Shown piece after piece: positions 22,101-35,447 of a stretch of DNA of 64,000 bases. Under the pieces are notes generated by a model that was given only the letters and a program-made list of their open reading frames with translations, was not told the origin of the DNA and did not search any database. The stretch's first letter is position 1. Each line of letters starts with the position of its first letter. The translations under genes were made by a program, and so were the position numbers. The DNA is taken from contig NC_090445.1 in NCBI RefSeq assembly GCF_031143425.1, positions 1,581,532,049-1,581,596,048 of the forward strand, written 5' to 3'. This DNA comes from Pleurodeles waltl. Lineage: Eukaryota > Chordata > Amphibia > Caudata > Salamandridae.

Positions 22101-22980
22101 AGGTGGTAAAGGTGTCCTCCCCAGCAGTGTAATTCCTCATCTGCTAAACTTATACCAGTCCTCCATTAAGCATTCCCTCCGAAATTACCTGAGCAGCATG
22201 TTTGCCTTGTCAGTCCCCTGTGGCTGAGCGATCAAGGTGTGAGGCCAAGTAGGTGTTGAGGTCCCCCCCATACAATGGCTTGTGCCTGGAGGAGGTGTAA
22301 TCTATTCCACAGATTAGTATAGAACTCAGGGTTGTCTGTATTTGGACCATACATAGACAGCATGGTGACCAGCGTACCGCAGAGGTTACCCTGCACTGGG
22401 TTACCCATCGTCCATCATCTGTTTCGCAAAGGAAATTTCCTTCTTTCTCAAGACCAACAACCCTCTGGAGTATGATGAATAGGGTAACTGTATACTCACC
22501 TATCTGGCCCCTGTATTCCCATCAGTGGGTTTAGTTAGGTGTGTTTCTTGGATTAGAGCTACTTGTACATGAAGCCAGTCCAGATGTGTTAATACTTAAT
22601 ACAATTTTTGAGGCTATTCAGACACCGAACAGTCCATGTTAGGAAAGTTAAATGCCTTTTACTAGGAGTCGTCCAAAAAGAACAAGTGATGGACGGAATG
22701 CTGAAAAATGTCAAACATTCCCCCAAGTGCAGAGATCTTGTCCTACATCCATTGTTTTTTGCAACCAATGCCATTCCAGTATGGACCCAGCAATATGCAA
22801 ATCAGTCTTAACCCTACTCCCCATGGGAACAGTCCAGCCGAACTGCCATGCCAGGTCCTTCCTGGACCGAAAATGAGCATTCTGGGACCGGTTTTGGGGT
22901 ATGCTAACACTTCATGCCTCTGCAGCAGAGCCTTTGTATCCTCAAAACTGTTAGCTACTTGAGTACAAAACTATAAAATG
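19145..22980 (-). mobile_element. Decayed L1-like LINE
   Basis: Read on the minus strand this 3.8 kb contains a broken L1-type ORF2. From the 5' side: a possible ORF1 remnant (FEDTKALLQRHEVLAYPKTG near 22930-22870); EN start LTFLTWTVRCLNSLKN near 22620; YGPNTDNPEFYTNLW and GDLNTYLASHLD near 22250-22350; the pre-RT block around 21280; the palm near 20970 reading YAND where YADD is expected; PCKYLHRV, SGLSINCAKS and SSGPVKYLGIWV at 20750-20950; LPLADRMRVMKIIILSKLLYLF at 20600-20690; and a C-terminal domain with LLLAKCSVVIHW and SRPKDIWGPVTAYLL ending at 19329. Many stops and frameshifts are present, and the substituted palm aspartate would itself abolish activity. Related fragments are at 36.6 and 60.2 kb. 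Confidence 0.85.
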
Positions 22981-24933
22981 TTTATACCCTCCCTGAAATT
23001 TACTATTGGGTTATTCTTATTTCAGAGTTACCTTTCTTTGAGAGACTCACAGAAAATCCTAACTCTGATGAGTTTTTTATCGGGGGCATTCCGAGTTGGA
23101 CGCAAATGCCTTAGCAAAACCTTGTAAATATTGGAAGCGTGGCTTTGTTTATTTGGCGCATTCCCAGGCTATCTTCATTTACAGGTAGTTGGGGAAGTGG
23201 ATAAAAAGGTATAGGAACTGAGATCTGGGGTGTAATGGTGGCAGGGCAATGAATGTGGTGGGGTCAAAGACATTCTGTAACTATTGTTATGTTTTTTCAC
23301 CTTTTTGTGAATGCATGTAAAATAAATCTTGACACATTAAATGCAAATTAAATGAAGATTAAACTAATTGGGGTAATGCACTATTGTACACGCTAAAACT
23401 TCAAATGCCTAATGTGACCACTGCAGATCTCTGTGTGCATGACCATATTCAGAGAATGGAAACCTGGATGGTGCAGTGGGAAATAGTGACTTGTGTCTTT
23501 ATGGCGCTACTAGGTTGCAGCCTTTAACCGAAAGCACTGTGAATACTGTCATTATTTTAAAATTGTACATGATATACTGCAGCAAAATAATTTGGTGTAT
23601 AAGATAAAACAAGTGCTTTTAAATTATATTTTTAGTAATATGTTATCAGAATGTATCTAGTGCCAACATTTTTAGAAGGATCCATCATAAGGATGAATTG
23701 CAGAACTTGGCTGACTATGGGGACTATTTTTTAAATTAAATAGCATGGACATGTCACTCCCATTGATTCCGCTCACTTTTACCTATGTTTACATAGAGAT
23801 GTAATCCTCTATCTAGCATTAGGGCTCAGAACACCCTTGCTGTGCAGGCAACAGGGGTGGGTGATTGGGAGGGGGCTCTTTTTATTTTTTCTTTGTGTAA
23901 CATAATGGAGCAGACAGCCTGGTTCAGGCCTCAGACTTGGGGTGATGGCCCAATGGATTGGGGAGAATGAGCAGCCTGCTTCACATGGCTATAGGTTTCA
24001 TTGGTGCTGCAGGTGCAGTAGCACAAGGGCCCACCAATGTGAGGGGCCAACCAAACCCCAATTATGTCTGTTTTACCATCCTTCCATGCTTCCATTAGGG
24101 CCCATTGAGCCCTTGCTGTGCCAGTGTTGCCTCAGGGCTCGTAGAAATTGCCTAAGGGAGGGGTCAATTGAAGTAGAGGTGGAACCTTTGTTTGGGCCTC
24201 AGAGAGATGGTGTGAAGGGGGAATCCGACAAGATGGGAATCTCATGTTTTTAACAATGGGCAGAAAAGGTAGCATGCTTGCAAGGCAGTAGTTATCATTA
24301 GTAAAGCAGATATTTTTTCAGAAGAGGACAGAGAACTGGTTTCAAGAGTGGAATGATAGCCAGGTATTTTGGAGGAAGGGTGAAATACCCAAATGGAGAC
24401 GATCTGTTTATCAGGACTGCACTACTATTAGTGTAGCAAGTGAATTGCATTAGTGACCACAAGTGTGAAGGGTTATCAACACCCCAGCTACATAGGAGAA
24501 TTGTCTTCTGGTCAATGTCTGTTTATGGTTGATTAATTTGCCCTTTTATAAATCGCACATTTAGTGTGGATTATGAGCTACAGAAAGAGTACTTCTTAAA
24601 CAATCATGTAAGTCCTGTGCCCTCTGCTCAGCTCTCTCCTCCCCCAATACCCTGCCATAACATTTTGAAGGGGGGCCCCAACTTCAAAAATGTTGCTCAG
24701 GGGGCTCGGAGTTTTTATCTAAGTACATAGAATGGCAGATGTGTGCAATCTCCCAGTCATAAAAGAGATTTAGTTCATCTTTTGCTAGAGCTGAGGATAT
24801 TTCTGAGTGTCTTTTGGAGATGAGGTTTTTGATTCACCCTGTAGAGGATCTAAGGGCTTTCTGTGGGGTCAGCTGGGGATGATTAACCTCAAACAGTCTC
24901 ACTATGCTAAAGTTTATTTTTAGGACAGCTAAC
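22981..24933. other. No feature recognised
   Basis: No gene or repeat boundary supported. The 23942-24253 ORF (103 aa) has no domain I recognise. Confidence 0.4.
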
Positions 24934-24936
24934 ATA

Positions 24937-25515
24937 GGCCCTCATTACAACTTTGGCGGGCGGCGTTGACGCCCGCCAAGTTATAACCGCTGCGCGGCCG
25001 CCAATGCAGCCTCACTTCCGCGGTGGCCATAACAACATCCCCGCTGGGCCGGTGGGCGGAAACAGAGTTTCCACCCTCCGGCCCAGCTGGGATTTCGATG
25101 GCAACATGGGAGCCGGCTCCAAATGGAGCCGGCGGTGTTGCGGCGGTGCGACGAGTGCAGTTGCACCCGTCGCACTTTTCACTGCCTGCTATGCAGACAG
25201 TGAAAAGCTCCATGGGGCTGTGCCAGGGGGCGCTGCGACTCCCCTTTCCGCCAGCCTTTTCATGGTGGTTCCTACCACCATGAAAAGGCTGGCAGGAGGG
25301 GGACTCGTAATCCCCTGGGCAGAGCTGCAAGCAGTGCTGCCCTGGAGGATTAAATCTGCCGGGACCACTGTGGCGGAAAACCGCCGGTCCCGGTGGTGCG
25401 ACCGCGGCGCTTCCGCTGCGGTCGAAATACCCAGGATTGCACCACCAGCCTGTTGGCGGTGCAATCAATGAAACAGCCCTGGCGGTTTTTGACCGCCAGG
25501 GTTGTAAGGAGGGCC
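24937..25515. mobile_element. 579-bp GC-rich serial-hairpin foldback element with ATA duplication
   Basis: Termini ggccctcattacaac and gttgtaaggagggcc are flanked by ATA on both sides (24934-24936, 25516-25518). It is far more GC- and CpG-rich than its surroundings and is built of hairpins in series, e.g. ggcgggcg..cgcccgcc, ccggctcc/ggagccgg, gtgcgacgagtgca/tgcacccgtcgcac, ccagccttttcatggtgg/ccaccatgaaaaggctgg, ccgggaccac/cggtcccgg, gattgcacc/ggtgcaatc and ccctggcggt/accgccaggg. The ORFs on either strand (up to 266 aa) arise from its GC content. High CpG and well-kept arms suggest a recent insertion. Confidence 0.85.
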
Positions 25516-25518
25516 ATA

Positions 25519-26483
25519 GACTGTTTCTCCTTAGAGGCTTCTGTGAGTGGGTGGAACAGTAGTTCACCGCAGTTGCTTGCTCAGTTTCGAGCAAAGATTC
25601 TCTAAGTTCAGTACAGGTGTCTTCTACAGTGGATCTGACAGCCTCCTGGGCAGTTTCTTTTGTAGACAGCTGCTTCTTGGGGTACTCATTTCTTCGTTTC
25701 TCAGATAGAACGTGACTCAGGAAGTTCATTATGTTTTAGGAATAAAGGTTCCCTTTTAATGCAGCCATTTTTTAAATCGATATTGAACTTATGATCAGAT
25801 GCCTTTGTTTCATAAAAGGGTAGTAGTTATATATAATCCTTTCTCTTCACCTAGGGTTGCTATTGTCCTGCTAGTGGGACTTATGAGTTGTTTGTGTCAC
25901 ACTGTGACAAAGTCATGCTACTTGGGTATATCCTCAAGGAGTAAGTTATAGAACGAGGAAGGCGATGAGGAGGTAATCTCTAGAGTACTTACCAGCAATA
26001 TATTACTCCGAATATTCCTCCATCGGTACTTATGGATCTCTATTCCTGAGAGCCTTTATCAACCATCTGATAGAGGGCTTTGTAAATCAGTGAGAACCTT
26101 TGGAGGCACTGGAGGTTAAAAGGGAAGACTGTCCTTCTCCAAGGAAATGGAAAACAGCTTAGGAAGTGGTAATCATTTGGAAGTTGGAGGATAAATCTCA
26201 ACGATTAAGGAATTGGATGAGGAAGGAAGAATCAGAGTGATGAAGATTATTGGTAAGTAATCTACACGTTGTACAACTGAGGAACCATTTGCATTGCTAC
26301 TTACAAGCATGTTCTTTCTCTATATGTGGCATTAAATGACCATGTGTATTCAAAGTTTATAATTTCTTGCTTTCGAAGGGATTAGTTACCAAAGCATGTC
26401 CACGACCACTTTATGCTCTTTTAATGCATGACGCTCAAAGGTAACAAACGGTGTGTTAATGAGATATAAACCTAGAAAAAGAC
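25519..26483. other. No feature recognised
   Basis: No gene or repeat boundary supported. Confidence 0.4.
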
Positions 26484-26486
26484 AAT

Positions 26487-26666
26487 GGGCCTGATTACAA
26501 CTTTGGAGGAGGTGTTAATCCGTCCCAAAAGTGACGGTAAAGTGACGGATATACCACCAGCCGTATTAAGAGTCCATTATATCCTATGGAACTCGTAATA
26601 CGGCTGGTGGTATATCCGTCACATTTGGGACGGATTAACACCTCCTCCAAAGTTGTAATCAGGCCC
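26487..26666. mobile_element. 180-bp near-perfect foldback MITE with AAT duplication
   Basis: The two halves are almost exact reverse complements, starting gggcctgattacaac and ending gttgtaatcaggccc, with AAT on both sides (26484-26486, 26667-26669). The left arm has a short internal duplication (agtgacggta repeated as agtgacggat) that the right arm lacks. A diverged half-copy lies at 38007-38135. It has no coding capacity. Confidence 0.9.
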
Positions 26667-26669
26667 AAT

Positions 26670-29600
26670 ATGTCATCGACTTACAAACATACATGTGTTC
26701 TCATGTCTGCCCTGTTTTTATTTTTCTGGTGCAATTCGAAATTGTTTGAAGGCGACTGTAGCAAAAAAATAGGCTAAAATAAACCAGACTTCTGCCCACA
26801 GAGTTCGTTGTAGGGTGTTTAGCTAAAGACGCTTGCTCGGTTATTCTAGGGCAGGATGCTGCGTGTCTGGCAGGCATCTTTTGTATTCTGAATTAAACTC
26901 ATTAGCGAAAGGTTAAATCGTCCAATTTCGGGATTATGCGGTTGAACAATGCTTCCCTTCTGATGATGGCTGCTTTTATGGGATTAGGAAGGCCTCACAA
27001 TCTTTCTTTGTAAAATTACCAGGAGCAGAAATAACAAATATCGAGAAATTTTGACAATATGAATGCATTCTCTTCAAAAATGTTGGGAGTGTTTCCTTCC
27101 GACTGACAGAAGAATGCAAGGTTTTATTAATTCCCACAGATGCCCTTCTTCTCAAATCAGTCCTGGAAAGCCAGCTATCAGCCCAGCCCTCGTTGCTGAA
27201 CTCTCACCCCAGGTCACATGACACACCTCCATGGGAACCGGCTGCTCTTTTGCGCACAATGAATGCGCTCTGTGACTGCCTTTATTTATACAGAGGGAAC
27301 AGAAAGCTTTTTGTGCGAGTGTTTTTTTTTCTGATAGCATTAATGCCAAAGTAGGGCTGGTAATCAATTCATTTGAAGACAGCGCCCTTTGCGCCATGTG
27401 ATCCAAGCTGAGATCACTGTTTTCATGAATCAGAAACAGGCAAGCAGCCACCGTTTGGCGCTTTAGGTAAAGGATGCTTTGAGGACCTCATTCACAAACA
27501 TGTTATTTCGAGGAGCTAACCAGGACATGTCAACAGGGTATACCACTAAAATACGGTGGACAAAATATCCGGGGGCCTAAATATGGATCTGACGATCAGT
27601 ATGTAGATATAAGCATGGGTTTATGGATTTAATATAGGTAGCTTCCGATATAGGTAACTAGGCAATACATATCTTGCCTGTAGCTCAATATTCTCTATGT
27701 CCCAAAATAGAAGTTACAGCTTTTCACGCATTGTCAAAATGATACATTGCATATGCCCTTCTCTATGCCTTTCTTTAGTTATTTGCTATCTCTCTGGTCC
27801 ATTACATTTTTGAGCCATGCAAGATAATTCATTGCCCTGCGTACAGCAAACCATTTTTGCAACTTTCTTAAAATGTTTTGTGTATTTGCTTATAATTTAT
27901 AACCGAATCCACCTCCGTATGCGTACAGTTCTTATGTAGTTTTATTCCACCTCATCCTCTCTGTGAGACGTACACCGCTGTGCCTAAGGTCTACAAAATG
28001 TATATAAGCTTCTTTCATAATTACTGTCTGTTAGTTTCCTCCTGCCCCTTCTGTTGCAGTGTTGCATATTTGTTCTGTGCATAGCACATAATGCTAAAAT
28101 TCCAGGAGAAAATACCACATTTGCCCAGGTTTACCAATTCTGTAATGACTGTGGTGGTGCAGAATGAGCTTGTAGGTATTCCTGTGATCTTTTAATGATT
28201 ATTGGTAATCCTCACTTCTTTTGGCTGTATGGCTTTCAGTATGTGGAGTAGAACTAGAATGTTGAGAATTGCCAATAATTGGCTAAGTTTGATCTGACGC
28301 TACGTGCAGTCAGCAGTTTGAGAATTTCATCATTTCCGCACCTGGCGAATTAGAAGTTCAGAAATTGACTGGAATCTGAACAGAATAACTATCTAGCAAG
28401 ACTTTCCGTGGTTTTGTTTAAAGATGTACAATGCATCTGGACACTTTTTGGAACTTATCACATTGTTTTTAACGTGATCATTATGAAAGAAAAATACTTT
28501 CATGGTTACATTTGTGGAGGACAATATTGTACAGATCTGAGCAACAGAGGAGAGTCCTTTCGGGATCAGGAAATACTCCAGTGCACTTTCACAGTATATT
28601 GTACACAATACTCCAGGCTATGCCTGACTGAGAGATAAACACAATGCATTGTAGGTTAGAGCAAACTAATTGTGTATCATAGCCGAGAGACTTGGGAGTA
28701 GTAACTTTTCAGTATTATTAGAATGCAATTTTAACAAACGGTGTGTGAAGTTTTAGGATTTTTTTCTCCCAAAAATTGTGAAATTTACTATAAAGCTTTG
28801 CAAGCTTTATAAAGTTGCATATTTCCTGAAATATGCCTTTTAGGATGATAACCTGCATTGTTTGCAAATGCAAAGCTCAGGAAGTAACTTAGAGTATGGC
28901 CGGCCAGCACTCTCCGGGTCCTTCAGGGCAGAGGAGGGATGCACTCAGATGGCCTGGTGGAAGATATGCTGCCATACTTAGAGATCTCCACCAGGCATGT
29001 GGATATGTCTTTGCCTTCAGCACAGCCTCTGTTGTGGCAGCTAACTTAGGGAACTGAAACTTTGCTGAGTGGATAGAATGTTTAAAGAAGCCGCTCCACA
29101 AAGTTTTTTGTTTTTCAAAAGCAGGCTCATAAAGTGGGAGTTTATTGTTAGAAAAATAAAATAGAAATGTCCTTGGCGTGCTGGGAGTTTTCTTTCAGTA
29201 AATGAAGCCCATTTCTTTGGTTTATTTTGGAGACTGCCAGGCTTTCCCAAACAGGAAAAAAGTATGTCAGAACATCCAGCCTAAATGGGGCGCACAGTCT
29301 GTGGTATGCTGGCCAACAGTCCAATGTCCAATTGGATGTCGGTGAAAAGTTTCTCACATAGGAGCCAGCGTAGGCTCTGCCACTGGAAGCATGGCAGGTC
29401 CTCTGACTCTAAATGGAGTGGGGGAACCACAAGTTCTCAACGGAGTACCCCATCTGATTAGCTCTAAATTAGGCCCACAGAGCTTTATATTTCATATTTA
29501 CGGGAAATGTCCTCACTAGATACTTCCTGCAAGAAGTATGTTGGGCTTTTCTTTATAGCTCCTTTCATTACTATACTTTTCGGAAGAATGAAAGAAAGCT

Positions 29601-32600
29601 GGCCACAAATATTTTAAAAAATATTTTGTGTGTCAAGTGGCAGGCAAGCAGACGTTGATGTCAGAGCTGGGCTCTAACTGGGGTTTGCTTTGGGAGAATC
29701 ATACTTTGTACAACTGAATTTGACGTGTTTTCTTTGGCCTCTAGGAATTCACTTTCCTGACCTACCAAAATCATTGTCTTTTTTCCCTCAATTTTGGAAA
29801 CAAAGGGGAAGTATAAGGAGCAAGAAAGAGTGGATTCCATTTTTGTATAATTCATTTTCTTTCTTGTTATAGGCTGGTTGGAGGCAAGAAGATTTCTGAG
29901 GCTGTGGTAACTGTTGGTGTTGAAGTTAGGCACTGGTAAGAGTAACTCTTTGTTATGCTGTAGTCATTATTTCTAGTGCGAGTCATATAGATGCTTGATT
30001 TCCTAACTGCTCCACACGATTGGCTTTTTAAATCTTCATTTTTAAAGGCAAAGATAAGGAATGGCTGAAGATGATATTCCACCAAAATTTTGAGTTTTTA
30101 TATCAAATTTTGAGTTTTTATATCAACTTGCTTTTACATTTACTGTCTGATATCAGCTACCAGCATATTGGCAGGGTAAAGAGATGTAGAGTTATCAGAA
30201 TGGTAAATCTACATCCATATGTGCGTTAACCTTGACAACAAGTTGGTAGTTATCCTTCTGGAATCAGAGCATGTCGAAATAATGTCTCTCAGTATGTAGA
30301 AACCTTGATTATCTGCTGTGCATTCTTGTCCGCAGTAGACTGGCAGGCAATACAGGCAAGCTGTAATGATAAAGCACCTTACAACTATCATAGCCCTGCA
30401 CCCGTTTGCCTTCATTATTCTGGTGCATGTTGGCGAGGATCAAGGTTGATGTGTGTGTCTATGATTGCCGGTGTATTTGCACTGTGCCTTGCTTTTGAAG
30501 TAAATGCCTGCAGAGTCTGTGTATTTGCAGCATCTTAGAATCTTAGATCATGTAATAGCTATTCAGTTTCTTCCCCATCCTCGATTGTTGCTGAATTTTA
30601 CACGTGACAAAACGTGTCCCATAGCTCATCAGCTCATATCTTTGTAAGTGCTATGTTTTTTTACACTCAGGCCCTCATTGCCATTTGCTGGGGTGTGTGG
30701 GGAGTAATACACTCTGAGATTCAACAAATTTTCTGGTGTCTCCAGCGCCAGAATTAACGGGTCTTCACTTCCAAAACTGATAGTTCCAGACCGCAGACAC
30801 CAGATACAGAGACGTGAGAGGATTTTGGGCAGCTGTTGCATCTGACTCCCCCCTTTCCTTAATACTTCAGCATTACGGAGCAGAAAAGCTCCTCCCCTCT
30901 GGAGTAAAAGTTACTCTGCTCTCCCATCAGCACTCACCCACTTCCACCCCAGCCCTTAGAAAAAGATACCCACAACATTTACCACCTACTACAAGTTGGT
31001 GGTAAAGTTTTACTTATTTGGACTTCTTATTGCCCCAGAGGGGGGAAAACATGCATGAATGGACCAAATATTCCTGGATCCATGTGTTATTCCATATTTT
31101 GGGGAAAATAACTAGCAAATTCTGCTAACGTATGAGAAGATACTGGCTAGAGGGCCCTGGAACCTCCCTGCATAGTAGCTGGAAACACGTAATGGGGACC
31201 TCAATCTGTATCAGTATGTATGAGGGTTCAGCACACTTCCACCCTTCTAAATACATTCATGTTCAATTTCCCCAAGCATTTGCATCCATTTACCCTGACC
31301 CGGGCCACATTCACACCACTAGTGAACAATCAGTCAACAGTGGTTTCACAAACAAATCTCACCGCTAACCTCTCATGTGACAAACAGCTGGCTTTCAATG
31401 GCCAGCTTTGCCTTGTAGGGGGTGGCACTAGGGACCTGGCAGTCCTGTTCACGGGCCCTAGCGGACCCGCAGTCAGTGGCAGCAGCTATTCTCTTGGTTG
31501 TTTTCCTTAGCCTGTCGTGTGTTTTTTCTGTGGACTGCTGTATGAGTGGGGGTGCCCTAGAGTAGCATCTTCTCCTGGACCAGTGAGTGGTCCCATTGTC
31601 TGGATGGCCAGGTGAACAGCTGCTGATATGCAGAGAGAGGAAGATACGCAGGGCAGGTCACCATTTAGCTGCGTTTCCGGCTTTCAGCATCAAACTCCTC
31701 ATTGTCTGCTAAAGGTTAGCGATGAAAATGCATTCCCAATCCTTCCGCTGTCTGCCTCTCCACACAAGCTGTGCGGCCACACGATAGAATAAAGAGAAAC
31801 TCCTCAAGCAGCCTTATCTGTCACCTGAGATGATTGCTTTATTTCTCCAAATCAAATGTAGTTGCAGCAGTGTATGGATAGGAGCTGAGATATTGTCTGG
31901 CCACAGCTTGTGAAAGTGGGGGGGTTGGTATGTGGAGGGGGGATCAGGGGTGTAGTTTCAGGGGAGGTGTTTGACGTGTTACACCCCCCCCCCCCCAGTA
32001 AATGTATTTTCTGGCAGATAGTTGGGTGCAAATGTTTTCAGTCGGGTATGATAAGGTGTCTGGCGGATTTCACCAGCAATTTTTACGGACAAAACACACA
32101 CAAACTCTCTCCCTCTCTGTTTTGAAAGTATTCGAAAATGTTGGTTATTTTACAAAATACCGCGTTTTCTGTCACTTACATCCCCTGCCAAACCACATTC
32201 GTCTCCCTTTCTCCTTACCCCCTTTTGCCCCTGTCTGTGCCCTGCTTGTCGTATTTGTTGGAAAATCTGAAGCCCCCTCCACCTCAACCCTATATTGCTG
32301 ACCAAGTTACACCCTGTGGGGGATATTGTTTTGTATCATGTGCTTGGCATCAAATGAGCATCTCTTTGGTCGCCAGTATGACTAGCCTACTTCAGGCCGC
32401 TTTAAATGGGACTTATTCAAGTATTTGTTAGCTTTTAGATAGCACTAGTAATTAGCAAACTGTGGTGTTGAGGAGTACAGTGGGTTGCAGAGGCAGATAC
32501 AACAAATGATTACATTCGAATTAAGATTTCTTTTGAGGTTGTTTTGGTGAAAATACATTTGATGTCAGTTTTATTGTGTCATTGGTACCGAGGTAAATTA

Positions 32601-33230
32601 AAGAAAGTTTACTTGCATTAAATCAAACGCAGATTACTTGGACATAAACTAAATGCACTCTAGATTGTGAGAAACAGATGCAGCACCTACCATAAGGAAA
32701 CATGCATTTAGATTTATAAAGCAATGTGGAGCAGAAACAGGAAAACGTATATTTAGTATATTTAGGCCGCAAGTGCTGGCAATCTATACATCTACTACTT
32801 TAGAACTCTGAGACCAATGACAGTCTTTAGAAATTAGTCTGCGAGTCACATGACCAGTGTTAATTCTTTTATAGACATGTGCTTCTCATTTGTTTCACAT
32901 ACTGCAGCATCGAGGGCATGCTCTTCTACTGTTGTCTGGTCCTCCACTATTGACAATGAAGCAGATGAAGGACACTGGTGTACCACTTCTCGGGTGAGAT
33001 CCAGTGAGGTGGGTGGATGCACGGCTTCTCAGACATCAGCTATGCTATGCAGAGAGGATGCAATCAACCTTGAGGCGTAGCCATCTCAGGACTAATAAAA
33101 GTGTTCTGTCTCATGTTTATTGCCCTTATGAGCGAGCTGATTTTCGAACGTAGAGGCCCTAAGGACTATTTTACAACACTAGATTGTTCCCTAATAGCAT
33201 CCTATAAAAACGGGTCTAGCTACATCTCCC
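26670..33230. other. Long stretch without recognised genes or transposons
   Basis: Over 6.5 kb I found no domain-bearing ORF and no paired terminal repeats. Only short repeats stand out: a 20-bp tandem duplication at 30085-30124 and a C run at 31983-31996. Such a low-repeat stretch could be older unique sequence or intron, but nothing proves it. Confidence 0.4.
30085..30124. repeat. 20-bp tandem duplication
   Basis: The unit aaattttgagtttttatatc occurs twice, head to tail and identical (30085-30104, 30105-30124). Confidence 0.95.
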
Positions 33231-33233
33231 TAA

Positions 33234-33945
33234 GTGGCAGATGTACAAAGAATCAAGTCACATAAAGTGGTTGCAAATTGTGCACCAAAATTTTGCAAAT
33301 CGAATCTGAGTTTACAAACCAACCTAGTTGCTTTCGGAGTGGATCGCAATTTTGGCCTACTTAATCACTATTAATGAGATCGGCCATAAATTGTGATTCA
33401 CTCTGAATGGATGTCATCAAAGGGATGGGGGCCTGCTGGGATCAGCAGACCAACATGCCTGTGATCGCATTCAAATAATGTACCTTTTTAATGTAACTAA
33501 TTTTCTGGTCTGCATTTAAGAAAAAAAAATGTTTTTTAAATAAAAGTTGAAATGTTGGCGGTAATCTACTCGACCTGTCCCCACTCCCAAATGATTTTGT
33601 CTTCATTCACAAAGAGGAAAGGGCCCCACATGACCCCTTTCCAAATGGGTTACCACCTCATTTGAAGAGTTGGTAATCTATCAATGATTTGCAACCAAAA
33701 TTGTGGTCGCAAACCACTGATGCACAGCAGTCCGAGTCGAAATTTGTAAGGTATACCCTAAGCACGCACCTTTCAAGTTGTGATTTGGTATAAATTTGTA
33801 AAGCCATTTTGTGAATCGATAAACCCTTACCTAATAGGAATGTGGGTGGTTTAGTCCATTTTAAGACGCCCTTTGGCATTGGCAAAACCTGTGATTTAGC
33901 TAATAGCAGGTTTGCAACTGCTGAATGGCTTTGTACATCTGGCCC
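33234..33945. mobile_element. Serial-hairpin foldback element, copy 2
   Basis: Ends gtggcagatgtacaaag and ctttgtacatctggccc match the termini of the 12.9 kb copy; flanks taa/tga are nearly a 3-bp duplication. The interior keeps the same landmarks in the same order as copy 1 on one strand: the gctgatcagcagac-type trinucleotide-like hairpin ggcctgctgggatcagcagacc, the gcagccattt-like poly-A block, a gaaaggggcc/ggcccctttcc hairpin, and gtttgcgaccacaat pairs. It is more diverged, so older. Confidence 0.75.
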
Positions 33946-35298
33946 TGAGTGTGCTGTGGAAATGCAGGACATCTTTCCCTGTCGAAGTTTAAGTCTGTTT
34001 TTCTCCCTTTGAATTTATAATGTACACATTTAAATTCGTATGAAAAGTCCTTCGTGCCAGATATATATGCGTTATTGGGCATTTATACCTTTTTTTCTTA
34101 GTCCGAATAAAGATGCACCACTAAAAAGCACGAGTGTTATAGATTTTCATTCATGTGCCTGTTTTTCTGAACCATAAACCTACAGGGCCTGATTCCCAGC
34201 CCTATCTTTTTACGTGCAGAGTTCTCCAGCGCGAACTGCGGTGTCTCCAGAGTTGCAAAGTTACTATTAAACCATAGTTTGCGAGTAACTAAAAAGAATA
34301 AACTTACCCAGAGATGTTAGGTTACCTTTATGAATCAGACCTGGTGAGTGTATTTGGAAGATGTGCATTTGTTTTCAATTTTTTCACATGGAAAATATGT
34401 CTCCAGTGCAGATATCCCAGAAGGTGGAAGCACGTAATCCAAAGCAAGACAAGAAGCAGCATGCCGAGTGCAGGCAGTTATAGGGTCTAGGGAAAATGTC
34501 AGGGGTGGGGGAGGTGGGGCTTTCAAAATCGTAAAAACAAAGAAAGGACTATTCCTACAACAGTGAAAGAAATAAGAGAAATTCATTTGTGGGTATAAAG
34601 CAAAGAGTGTGCCTGTCTCGAGTGATAAGGAAGACGGGACATGAATGTACGGTATTGGGTAATGCAACTTTTCAGCAGGCAGAATCTGGTAAGGTGCAGG
34701 GATGTCCTTTAGAGAATGGTTCTTATAATGTGTAATCACCCCCTTCTTTTCTTTCTCCCTCCGGTGCCACTCGTTTCCCATCTCAAACTGCAGCTTCATC
34801 ATTTTAATAGGACAGGCAAAACGTCTGCAGGAACTAAATACCAAGGAGATGTTCCACCCGCTGATAAACATCACTGGCAGGCCGACCACATCCACCCCCT
34901 CTGCATCACTGTAATTACTTCTGGAGCACTTTGATGAGCTAGATAAGTAGAAGAGTGTTTAATCGCTGGAGTCTATGTTCAGAACAGAATGGTCTATTCT
35001 GTCGCGCATGTCGCCAAAAAAGGAAGAAATTTCAGTCCACTGTTGAACTCCGTCTCTGAGGTGGCCAGTCTAGCTTGCAGGCTTGTACCCCGCAGATGTG
35101 GTCCTTTTGGCAGGGCTGAGACAGCTGTGAAAAGTCAGCTGTGAACGATGTAAAACATGTAGAGAAAAAAGTTTGAAGATGTCATGAAGGCATGTGTCAT
35201 TGATCCACATGCAATGCTCAGAATCTGTTTCCCACAATTAGGGAGGCAGGCCTTATCTTCTTCCCTTTGTGACCAGCAGCTGCAGTACCACTAATGGC
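33946..35298. other. No feature recognised
   Basis: A 186-codon minus-strand ORF at 34335-34895 lacks any recognisable domain. No repeat boundaries seen. Confidence 0.4.
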
Positions 35299-35447
35299 CA
35301 GTGGCGTAACTTTATCCACCCTGTATCACCCCTGGTGCACTGTGCACAGGCGGCGGGCCCCTGTCCTCCGAGCTCCTGACTGCGTTTTTTAGGTGGCCTC
35401 CTCCATGCACTTTGCAGGGGGGGCCCTCAGGTTTCATTACGCCACTG
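35299..35447. mobile_element. 149-bp hAT-type MITE
   Basis: Ends cagtggcgtaac and attacgccactg are inverted repeats of the common hAT form. The flanking 8-mers ctaatggc and gtaacagc agree at five of eight positions, a plausible decayed 8-bp duplication. A relative is at 41635-41825. Confidence 0.75.

Noticed and set aside
24929..25729. 266-codon minus-strand ORF
   Set aside because: Lies over the GC-rich foldback element; its length comes from few AT-rich stops and palindromes, and no domain is visible.
34335..34895. 186-codon minus-strand ORF
   Set aside because: Open but without any domain, signal or similarity I can recognise; length is within chance for 64 kb on six frames.
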